Assembly (NCBI GenBank): GCA_900765705.1
Contig: CAAFSR010000365.1
Span: 1-9,827 of the forward strand
Source: an uncultured Faecalibacterium sp.
GTDB taxonomy: Bacteria > Bacillota > Clostridia > Oscillospirales > Ruminococcaceae
Direction: 5' to 3'
DNA length: 9,827 nt
Shown here: piece by piece, positions 1 to 5,297 of the stretch
How the letters are laid out: every line of letters starts with the position of its first letter
Position numbering within the stretch: position 1 is the stretch's first letter
Program-made: the position numbers and the translations under genes
The notes under the pieces: model-generated
What the model saw: only the letters and a program-made list of their open reading frames with translations
Database searches by the model: none
What the model was told of the DNA's origin: nothing

Positions 1-83
1 CCATGTCAGTGGAGCTTTCCAAGCTGCAAAAGGAAGGGCTGCTGGTCACCAAACGGAATCATTTTGAGCTGTTGACCCATTGA
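1..83 (+). CDS. Crp/Fnr-family transcriptional regulator, C-terminal end (partial)
   Basis: Reading in the frame that starts at base 3 gives 26 codons beginning MSVELSKLQKEGLL and ending FELLTH before a TGA at 81-83. The pattern S-x-E-L-(S/x)-K-L-x-K-E-G-L-(I/L) followed by a short beta-hairpin segment (K-R-N-H-F-E-L) is the recognition helix and wing of the Crp/Fnr winged helix-turn-helix, which normally closes these roughly 220-residue proteins. The cyclic-nucleotide-like sensor domain and dimerisation helix must lie left of the window, so effector and target genes cannot be judged. The methionine at base 3 is almost certainly internal. The gene converges on the minus-strand operon that ends at 217. 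No strong plus-strand terminator is seen just after it; the hairpin at 154-180 has its U-run on the other strand. Confidence 0.7.
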   Translation, partial: MSVELSKLQKEGLLVTKRNHFELLTH

Positions 84-146
84 TTTCTCTATACCTACCC
101 GCAGACGGTTTCGCTGGGCAGTTTTCCCCCCAAGATGCGCTGGCAT

Positions 147-180
147 AAAAAGAGCGGGCAACCGTTTTGGGGTTGTCCGC
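147..180 (-). terminator. Rho-independent terminator of the 1657-217 operon
   Basis: A 10-bp stem (154-163 with 171-180, one G-T wobble, 7-nt loop) is followed on the minus strand by CT and then five T (151-147). It lies 36 bases beyond the stop of the pentapeptide-repeat gene and is oriented to end that transcript. On the plus strand no U-run follows the stem, so it probably does not terminate the Crp/Fnr transcript efficiently. Confidence 0.75.
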
Positions 181-216
181 AGAAGGATGTATAAAGGAGC
201 GCCTAACTCCTTCCGT

Positions 217-804
217 TCAGGACAGCTTGATCTTCAGGTCGGCAAGCAGATTCACGGCCTCCGGCAGGGAGAACTTGGCATCCTTCAGGCGGCTGCCCAG
301 AATATCCACCTTATAGCCGGTGGCATCCCGGAAATCGGCTTTCCGCAAGTCGCACTGGTAGAACTCTGTTTCGTGCAGCTCTGTGCCCTTGAGATTTACC
401 AGCTGCATCTCGCACTTGGCAAACATGGAACCTACGATCTCGTTGCCGTTTGAAAAATCAAAGCGGTTGAAGTTCATTTCGGTAAAGGTGTTGTATTTCA
501 GGCTGCAATCCTTCAGGGTGTGGATGGGGTCCGGGAATGCACCGCTCGATAGCAGCGGTGCCCACTCGATTTCCTGCAGGCGGCAGTCCTCAAAATCCAA
601 GGACTGCACCGAGGAGGACACGCTCCGCAGCCCGGTGATCTCACACCGCACGAACCGGCACTCGTTCAGGGTGGTGTGGTCCAGCTCACATTTTGTAAAG
701 GAGCAGTCCACAAATACGCAGTCTGCAAAATCGCAGCTTTCAAAGACCTCCCCGGCAAACGATAGCCCAGTAAACCGTTCGCCCTCGCAATAACGTTCCG
801 TCAT
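217..804 (-). CDS. Pentapeptide-repeat protein, Qnr-like architecture
   Basis: A 195-residue protein made almost entirely of pentapeptide repeats, which fold as a right-handed quadrilateral beta-helix. Ten uninterrupted repeats run over residues 11-60 (central residues F11, F16, F21, F26, F31, F36, L41, L46, F51, I56). A short set follows at 66-80, then an irregular stretch at about 82-96, then a second coil at about 97-162 (L102, F107, F112, F117, I123, F128, M133, L138, L143, F148, L153, F158). It ends in a short tail (PEAVNLLADL, 181-190) that looks like a capping or dimerising helix. The two-coil layout, Cys-rich faces and C-terminal helix recall Qnr/MfpA-type proteins that mimic DNA and protect gyrase, but many pentapeptide proteins have no known role. 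The start is supported by a purine-rich AGGGGAAGGG just upstream. It is last in a three-gene operon, 12 bases after the phosphatase stop. Fold is certain, function unknown. Confidence 0.9.
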   Translation of the reverse strand: MTERYCEGERFTGLSFAGEVFESCDFADCVFVDCSFTKCELDHTTLNECRFVRCEITGLRSVSSSVQSLDFEDCRLQEIEWAPLLSSGAFPDPIHTLKDCSLKYNTFTEMNFNRFDFSNGNEIVGSMFAKCEMQLVNLKGTELHETEFYQCDLRKADFRDATGYKVDILGSRLKDAKFSLPEAVNLLADLKIKLS

Positions 805-816
805 ACCCTTCCCCTT

Positions 817-1266
817 TTATCGCAGCTCTTCCAGCAGGGCGGAGCAGCCCTCCAGCACATCCTGCCATGTGGCTTCAAAGTCCCCGGTGTACCACGGGTC
901 TGCCACATCGCCGGGGCGGCGAGTGTGATCCATCAGCAGCGATACCTTGTGGTCGGGGTCGCTGCCCACAAAGCGGGTCATGTTCCGCAGGTTGTTGCGG
1001 TCCATGGCAATGAGATAATCGTAGCTCTCATAGTCCCGCCGGGTCATCTGCCGGGCGGTCTTGCCCGCACAGGAGATGCCGTGCTCTGCCAGCTTACGCC
1101 GGGCTGGCGGATAGACCGGGTTGCCGATCTCCTCGGTGCTGGTAGCCGCCGAGGCAATTTCAAACTGCCCGGAAAGCCCAGCTTTTTCCACCAGATTCTT
1201 CATTACAAATTCTGCCATGGGGCTGCGGCAGATATTGCCGTGGCAGACAAACAGCACCTTCTTCAT
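817..1266 (-). CDS. Low-molecular-weight protein tyrosine phosphatase
   Basis: A 149-residue cytosolic protein of normal family length. The N-terminal P-loop CHGNICRS (C8 nucleophile, R14 and S15) follows beta-strand KKVLFV, and the general-acid motif DPWY (D123) is in its usual place near the C-terminus, so all catalytic residues are present. Such enzymes remove phosphate from phosphotyrosine, and in some bacteria from phosphoarginine or small phosphate esters. Its partner here is unknown: no tyrosine kinase or capsule gene is adjacent. The start codon lies one base after the stop of the upstream Cys-rich gene (TAAGATG), with GGGGGAG as ribosome binding site inside the upstream reading frame, which indicates translational coupling. 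Assignment to the family is very secure. Confidence 0.95.
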   Translation of the reverse strand: MKKVLFVCHGNICRSPMAEFVMKNLVEKAGLSGQFEIASAATSTEEIGNPVYPPARRKLAEHGISCAGKTARQMTRRDYESYDYLIAMDRNNLRNMTRFVGSDPDHKVSLLMDHTRRPGDVADPWYTGDFEATWQDVLEGCSALLEELR

Positions 1267-1267
1267 C

Positions 1268-1657
1268 TTACTCCCCCAGCACCTCGCCCAATGCCAGCAC
1301 GGCGTTGCGGACGCACTCCGGGCAGGGGCACAACGGTGCGCCAGTCTCCATGCCCTTCAGGTCCTTGCAGAGGGTAGCGCCGCACTTTTCCTGAAAGCTT
1401 TGCAGCAATTCCTTGGAGATACGGGGCGTGCCCTTGCCGTCGGTGACGATGCCTGCCACCATCACAGCACCAATCAGTGCGCCGCAGGTGCTTTCCATAC
1501 AGCCCATGCCGGCGGCATAGCCTGCTCCCAGCTTCATCAGGGTGTCGGCATCCACCGGGATCTTGTCCTCAAATGCTTTCATCACTGCCTGTGCGCAGTT
1601 GCACTGTCCGGCTGCTTTCCATGCGGCAGCCTGTGCTGCCCGTTCTTCGATGTTCAT
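1268..1657 (-). CDS. C_GCAxxG_C_C family (split-Soret-like) cysteine-rich protein
   Basis: A 129-residue protein with nine cysteines: C19 and C21 in GQCNCAQAV, C53 and C58 in GMGCMESTCGALIGA, C92, C97, and C110/C112/C115 in CPCPEC followed by VRNAV. The GxCxCA, CGAxxGA and closing CxxC-V elements match the C_GCAxxG_C_C/split-Soret family, whose members are suspected to bind metal or an iron-sulfur/heme cofactor in anaerobes; no reaction is established. No signal peptide or membrane segment is visible. The frame is open to an ATG at 1726, but the start at 1657 is preferred: GAGGA sits 7 bases upstream, homology begins only after it, and the upstream extension would run through the promoter at 1704-1712. 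First gene of the operon with the phosphatase and pentapeptide genes. Confidence 0.85.
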   Translation of the reverse strand: MNIEERAAQAAAWKAAGQCNCAQAVMKAFEDKIPVDADTLMKLGAGYAAGMGCMESTCGALIGAVMVAGIVTDGKGTPRISKELLQSFQEKCGATLCKDLKGMETGAPLCPCPECVRNAVLALGEVLGE

Positions 1658-1703
1658 TTTATAGTCCTCGCTTTTCTTTGGTAAATCCAGAGTTGTCGAG
1701 TTT

Positions 1704-1712
1704 AGTATACCA
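1704..1712 (-). promoter_or_regulatory. Extended -10 promoter of the three-gene operon
   Basis: On the minus strand the sequence TGGTATACT is an extended -10 (TGn plus TATACT, one mismatch to TATAAT). No convincing -35 is found 17 bases upstream, consistent with the extended -10 type. Predicted start is near 1697, giving a leader of about 40 nt before the ATG at 1657. An inverted repeat ACGCTTTT (1712-1719) / AAAAGCGT (1729-1736) lies immediately upstream, where a regulator or -35 contact would be. Confidence 0.65.
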
Positions 1713-1746
1713 CGCTTTTTCCCCACAGAAAAGCGTCTGCACGCAA

Positions 1747-1790
1747 AAAGCCGCTCACCTTACAGGATGCCCTGCACGGTGAGCGGCTTT
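1747..1790 (-). terminator. Hairpin terminator, potentially bidirectional
   Basis: A perfect 13-bp stem (1747-1759 with 1778-1790: AAAGCCGCTCACC and its complement) closes an 18-nt loop that contains an inner CAGG/CCTG stem. A-runs on the left and T-runs on the right give U-rich tails in both directions, the minus-strand tail being the better (TTTTT). It insulates the promoter at 1704-1712 from transcription coming from the secreted-protein gene. Confidence 0.75.
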
Positions 1791-1811
1791 CTTGTTCATG
1801 CTTGGTGCCGG

Positions 1812-1850
1812 GCGTTTTACATCAGGAATGCTCGTGCAGCCGAAAAACGC
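1812..1850. other. Inverted repeat between two terminators
   Basis: GCGTTTT (1812-1818) pairs with AAAACGC (1844-1850) around a 25-nt loop. It lies between the two strong hairpins and has no U-tail of its own. Possibly a decayed terminator or part of a structured 3' region; no coding sequence is supported here. Confidence 0.35.
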
Positions 1851-1852
1851 AT

Positions 1853-1912
1853 AAAAAGCTGCAGCCCTTCGGGCCGGACGCCAGAGCATCCGGTACAGGA
1901 CTGCAGCTTTTT
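1853..1912 (-). terminator. Branched hairpin terminator after the secreted-protein gene
   Basis: An outer 12-bp perfect stem (1853-1864 with 1901-1912, AAAAAGCTGCAG and its complement) encloses two small hairpins: CCC-TTC-GGG at 1865-1873 and CCGGA/TCCGG at 1874-1893. On the minus strand it ends in a T-run and begins about 14 bases after the stop at 1927, so it should terminate that gene. The three-way branched form is unusual for an intrinsic terminator. Confidence 0.7.
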
Positions 1913-1926
1913 GTATTCTATGGCTT

Positions 1927-2403
1927 TTACTCCCCGATGGGCATAGTCTGGTAGAACCAGTCCGCAATCGCCTTGCGGGTTTCGGCAAAGAACTTCTTCA
2001 CCGGGCAGGCGGCATCGCGGGCTTCCTGCTCCAGATCTGTACCTGCGGGGAAGTTGCGGATAACGGTATACGCCACCGACTGCGGCGGCAGCGACATCAT
2101 CACGGCAGAGTCATGCACCACGCAGATCTCCTCGCCTACCGCAAGGGTGGCAGGGTCGGAGGTTGTCTTTGCGTCATGGTCCTGCCACACGGTGCTGTCG
2201 GTAATGATCATCTGATAGGACTCCTGCTCTTCTGCAGACACCACAATGGACTCCACCTTGCCATCCACAGTGCGGCTGACGCCCTCTACCGTACCATAGT
2301 AGTAGAGCCGCTGGGAAAACAGCGCCGAAGCAGAGGGCAGCGCGCTGACGCTGAGCAGCAGCACGGCAAGCAGGCCGAAAAGCGAACGATAAGTCTTTTT
2401 CAT
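1927..2403 (-). CDS. Small secreted protein of unknown function
   Basis: A 158-residue protein with a clear Sec signal peptide: KK at the N-terminus, hydrophobic core LFGLLAVLLLSVS, and an ASA site suggesting cleavage after residue 27. The mature part (about 131 residues) looks beta-rich. It has a YYYGTVEGV strand, a MIITDSTVW segment, and a MSLPPQSVAYTVI segment near residue 105 that I associate with small exported domains of gut Firmicutes. It carries only one cysteine in the mature region, no lipobox and no sortase signal, so it is probably released. The start is supported by GGAGG six bases upstream of the ATG. It stands alone, with a promoter upstream and terminators downstream. Function is not recognised. 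Confidence 0.85.
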   Translation of the reverse strand: MKKTYRSLFGLLAVLLLSVSALPSASALFSQRLYYYGTVEGVSRTVDGKVESIVVSAEEQESYQMIITDSTVWQDHDAKTTSDPATLAVGEEICVVHDSAVMMSLPPQSVAYTVIRNFPAGTDLEQEARDAACPVKKFFAETRKAIADWFYQTMPIGE

Positions 2404-2432
2404 AGAAAGCCTCCATTTTTCATGTTGCAGCA

Positions 2433-2454
2433 GAGCGCCCGCCGCACGGCGCTC
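2433..2454 (-). other. Hairpin in the 5' leader of the secreted-protein gene
   Basis: GAGCGCC (2433-2439) pairs perfectly with GGCGCTC (2448-2454) around an 8-nt loop. It falls in the roughly 56-nt leader between the predicted start near 2459 and the ATG at 2403, upstream of the GGAGG site. No U-run follows, so it is not a terminator; it may stabilise the 5' end of the mRNA. Confidence 0.45.
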
Positions 2455-2465
2455 CCGGATGCCTT

Positions 2466-2494
2466 ATTTTACCACAACCACCGTCGGATTTCTA
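2466..2494 (-). promoter_or_regulatory. Promoter of the secreted-protein gene
   Basis: On the minus strand TAGAAA (2494-2489, four of six matches to TTGACA) is separated by 17 bases from TAAAAT (2471-2466), and TGG just before it adds an extended -10. A small inverted repeat CGGAT/ATCCG (2485-2500) overlaps the -35 and could be an operator. Confidence 0.65.
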
Positions 2495-2518
2495 TATCCG
2501 GGCTTAACCTGAGAGGGT

Positions 2519-2560
2519 AAAAAAGTGGGTCAGAAACGCCCACAGACGTTTCTGACCCAC
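2519..2560 (-). terminator. Strong terminator of the transporter/hydrolase/reductase operon
   Basis: A perfect 14-bp stem (2525-2538 with 2547-2560: GTGGGTCAGAAACG and its complement) with an 8-nt loop is followed on the minus strand by six T (2524-2519). It lies 22 bases after the reductase stop and marks the end of the operon that begins at 6686. Confidence 0.92.
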
Positions 2561-2582
2561 AAATAGAGCTATATTTTCTGTT

Positions 2583-4508
2583 TTACAGCTGGCAGGCGGT
2601 ATCGTAACCGGTGCGGATAGCATTGGAGATGTCTGCAGCCTTACCGGCGGCATCGCCGATGGAGTACACCGGGATGTTGGCATTTTCCAGCGCAGCAGCG
2701 TCAAACTCGTTGGAGCGTGCGCCCATGGCCAGCACGATGTGATCGCAGGGGATGGTCACCTCTGCGCCGTCCTTGTTCTCGCAGACAACGGCATCCATGC
2801 GGAACTCCTTGACCTTGTGGCCGGGGTACTGCTCCACGCCGTAGGTCTTGTAGTTTTCCAGCAGGGTGGGCAGAATGGTGGTGCTCTCGCCTGCTGCGAT
2901 CTTGTCCATCATCTCAATGACCGACACCTTGCAGCCGCGGGCAGCCAGATACTCTGCGGTCTCGCAGCCTACCATGCCGCCGCCAATGACGGCCACCGTG
3001 CCATACACCTGCTGCTCACCGGCCAGCACCTTCCACGCATCGGCCACATTCACGCTGTCGATGCCGGGGATGCGGGGTGCGGCGCTGTGTGCGCCCACAG
3101 CGTTGATGACTGCCTCAAAACCGGCATCCTTCAGCTGCTCTGCGGTGCGGGTCTGACCCATGCACAGGTGCACACCGGCGTTGCAGACAGCGTGGATCAG
3201 GTCCTGTGCGGCGCGGCGCATCTCCTCCTTGCGGGGAGGCACGCAGGCAATGTTCAGCTGACCGCCCAGAGAGGTGGTCTTTTCAAACAGGGTCACGTCG
3301 TGGCCGCGCAGGGCTGCCACACGGGCAGCTTCCAAGCCGGCAGGGCCGCCGCCGAGCACGGCGATCTTCTTTTTCTGCTCTGCGGGCTGGATGCTGCGGG
3401 TGTTCTCGTAGCCGTTCTCTGCGTTCAGCACGCAGGAGAGGAACTGGCGGTTCTGGATAGCATCGGTGCAGCCCTTGTTGCAGCTGATGCAGCGGCGGAT
3501 ATCGCAGGCCTTACCGGCAGCGATCTTGGTGCCCCAGTCGGGGTCTGCCAGCAGCGGGCGGCCCATGGCAACCATATCAGCCATGCCGCTCTCGATGACG
3601 CGCTCCGCCATCTCGGCATCCACGATACGGCCCACGGCGCTGACCGGCACGTTGACAGCCTTTTTGATGTCGCCGGCGATCTTGACGAAGAAGCCGTAGG
3701 GCTGCACACCCATGGGGGGAATGGTATCGGCCATGTTGCCGGTGTGGTTGGCCTGTGCAACGTGGAACATATCCACACCGTCCTCCACCAGCCACTGGGC
3801 GAACTGCACGGCATCGGCCTCATCGACGCCGCCCTTGCCGCGCTGCGGGGTAACGATGGACAGCTTGTAGTCGATGATCATATCCGGCACAGCCTTGCGG
3901 ATGGCGCGGGTCAGCATGCGGGCAAAGCGGACGCGGTTCTCCAGACTGCCGCCGAACTTGTCGGTGCGGTGGTTCATGCGGGTGGAGCACAGGCAGCCGT
4001 TCAGGCGGTCGCCGTGGATCTGGATCACGTCCACACCGGCCTTCTGGGCACGCACTGCGCAGGCGCACATCTTATCGATGATGGACATCAGCATCTCCTC
4101 GCTGACCTCATCGGTAAAGAACATCATATCGTGGTGCAGGCGCTGACGCATCTCGTCAAACTTCTTCTGCATGAACAGGCTGTTGATGGCGTCCACATCG
4201 TACTCCGGGTGGAAGAGCTGGACGCCCAGCTTGGTGCCGTAGGCGTGCACGCTGTCGGCCAGTGCCTTGAAGGCAGGGATCTGGCTGTCGTCAAACAGCT
4301 TGGGGGTGGGAGAAAAACTGTTGATGGGTGCAACGTCGCCCAGCACGATGTAGCCCACGCCGCCCTTTGCCAGACGGGTGTAGAAGCCCATGTCCTGCTC
4401 GCTGATCATGCCGTTTTTCTCGTAGCCGGTGGTCAGCGGGGGGAACATGATGCGGTTTTTAAAGGTCTGTCCGCCCACCTCAATGGGCTGCAGAATAATG
4501 TTTTGCAT
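2583..4508 (-). CDS. NADH:flavin oxidoreductase / enoate reductase (2,4-dienoyl-CoA reductase, BaiCD type)
   Basis: A 641-residue, three-part flavoprotein of normal length for the 2,4-dienoyl-CoA reductase/2-enoate reductase/BaiCD group. Residues 1 to about 335 form an old-yellow-enzyme FMN barrel (KNRIMFPPLT near 18-26, DKFGGSLENRVRF 183-195, VSAVGRI 289-295, AMGRPLLADP 314-323). A 4Fe-4S cluster is ligated by C340, C343, C347 and C359 (spacing 2, 3, 11). A FAD/NAD(P) disulfide-reductase-like part has GGGPAG (386-391), GGGMVG (509-514) and IGDA (617-620). These enzymes pass hydride from NAD(P)H via FAD and Fe-S to FMN to reduce activated C=C bonds. The usual IHGAHGYL segment reads IHGDRLNG (164-171), so the second His is replaced and substrate range may differ. 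It is the last gene of the operon, 30 bases after the hydrolase, with AAGGAGG upstream of the ATG. Substrate unknown; an unsaturated aromatic acid or a steroid/bile-acid enone are possibilities. Confidence 0.92.
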   Translation of the reverse strand: MQNIILQPIEVGGQTFKNRIMFPPLTTGYEKNGMISEQDMGFYTRLAKGGVGYIVLGDVAPINSFSPTPKLFDDSQIPAFKALADSVHAYGTKLGVQLFHPEYDVDAINSLFMQKKFDEMRQRLHHDMMFFTDEVSEEMLMSIIDKMCACAVRAQKAGVDVIQIHGDRLNGCLCSTRMNHRTDKFGGSLENRVRFARMLTRAIRKAVPDMIIDYKLSIVTPQRGKGGVDEADAVQFAQWLVEDGVDMFHVAQANHTGNMADTIPPMGVQPYGFFVKIAGDIKKAVNVPVSAVGRIVDAEMAERVIESGMADMVAMGRPLLADPDWGTKIAAGKACDIRRCISCNKGCTDAIQNRQFLSCVLNAENGYENTRSIQPAEQKKKIAVLGGGPAGLEAARVAALRGHDVTLFEKTTSLGGQLNIACVPPRKEEMRRAAQDLIHAVCNAGVHLCMGQTRTAEQLKDAGFEAVINAVGAHSAAPRIPGIDSVNVADAWKVLAGEQQVYGTVAVIGGGMVGCETAEYLAARGCKVSVIEMMDKIAAGESTTILPTLLENYKTYGVEQYPGHKVKEFRMDAVVCENKDGAEVTIPCDHIVLAMGARSNEFDAAALENANIPVYSIGDAAGKAADISNAIRTGYDTACQL

Positions 4509-4538
4509 ACGAAAGCCTCCTTGCAGATGCGCTTTGCT

Positions 4539-5294
4539 TTACAGATTTGCTTTGATGAATGCTGCGGTCTTTTCCTCCACGGCGGCACGGGCTGCCAGCG
4601 TGGCAAAGTTGTGGCCGCCGCCTGCAATGGTGTCCATCTCGGGTGCGGTGTACACCTGTGCGTAGCGGTTGCAGGTGCCCTCGTCCACCAGACGGTCATC
4701 GTCGGCGCGCAGCAGCAGCACCGGGCCGTTGTAGCCCTTGGCCTCGGTGAAGGGGTCGGGGTGCTTTGCCATCTCGTAGTTGAAGGCCATCTTGTAGCAC
4801 AGGCCCTCCATGTCGGCGTAGTCCTTGCCGGTCTGCATCACGCCGTCGGCGCGCTGTGCGCAGCCGAACCACATACCGGCACCCGGGCACAGCAGGATCA
4901 GGCCGTGGGGCTGGATGACCGGTGCGCAGGAGGCTGCAATGTAGCCGCCCATGCTCTGGCCGGAGAGGAACAGCTTTTCGCTGTCCACATAGGGCTGCTC
5001 AGCGGCCCATGCAAAGATATCCTGCGCATCGGTGTGCAACCCGTCGAAGCTCATATCCTCGAACTCGCCGTCGCTCTCGCCGTTGCCGTAGAAATCGAAC
5101 CGGGCACTGCCGATGCCCTGCGCTGCCAGAGCGCGGGACAGGTGGGTGTACATGGACTTGTAGCCGCTGCAGCTGCCGGCAAAGCCGTGCAGATGCACCA
5201 CAAAGGGTACCTTGCCTTCGGTATCGGGCAGGGTCACGATGCCGCGCAGGGTGTGACCGTTGCGGTTTTTAAACTGGACCTGTAAAATCTTCAT
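4539..5294 (-). CDS. Alpha/beta hydrolase, cinnamoyl/feruloyl-esterase-like
   Basis: A 251-residue cytosolic serine hydrolase with a complete triad: S114 in the nucleophile elbow GQSMGG (112-117), D200 in RADDDRLV, and H228 in GGGHNF. The oxyanion-hole motif is HGFAG (36-40). The block RFDFYGNGESDGEFEDMS (65-82) is strikingly like the FDFxGHGxSDGxFExMT block of intracellular cinnamoyl/feruloyl esterases such as Lactobacillus johnsonii LJ0536 and Butyrivibrio Est1E, and overall length agrees. Those enzymes hydrolyse esters of hydroxycinnamic acids. The middle lid region (about 141-185) is what sets substrate choice and is not diagnostic by eye. No signal peptide, so the substrate must be imported, fitting the transporter gene whose stop is 3 bases upstream. 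GGAGAG about 10 bases before the ATG overlaps that gene's end. Hydrolase fold sure; substrate class inferred. Confidence 0.9.
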   Translation of the reverse strand: MKILQVQFKNRNGHTLRGIVTLPDTEGKVPFVVHLHGFAGSCSGYKSMYTHLSRALAAQGIGSARFDFYGNGESDGEFEDMSFDGLHTDAQDIFAWAAEQPYVDSEKLFLSGQSMGGYIAASCAPVIQPHGLILLCPGAGMWFGCAQRADGVMQTGKDYADMEGLCYKMAFNYEMAKHPDPFTEAKGYNGPVLLLRADDDRLVDEGTCNRYAQVYTAPEMDTIAGGGHNFATLAARAAVEEKTAAFIKANL

Positions 5295-5297
5295 GGT

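Noticed and set aside
1657..1726. An upstream ATG that would add 23 residues to the C_GCAxxG_C_C protein
   Set aside because: The extension passes through the extended -10 promoter and lacks family similarity; GAGGA is correctly placed for the ATG at 1657.
1755..1988. A 77-codon minus-strand frame between the secreted-protein gene and the next operon
   Set aside because: It is laid across three hairpins, two of which are terminators, and its sequence is Arg/Pro/Ala-rich without pattern.
2604..4500. Possible CRISPR or tandem repeats in the GC-rich operon
   Set aside because: Repeated GC-rich words are due to codon bias within real genes; no regular spacing was found.
2739..5285. An 848-codon open frame on the plus strand
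   Set aside because: It is the antisense of the reductase and hydrolase genes. Its composition (Ala, Gly, His, Val and Leu rich, no domain motifs) is that of a GC-rich shadow, it crosses two real gene boundaries, and it has no ribosome binding site.
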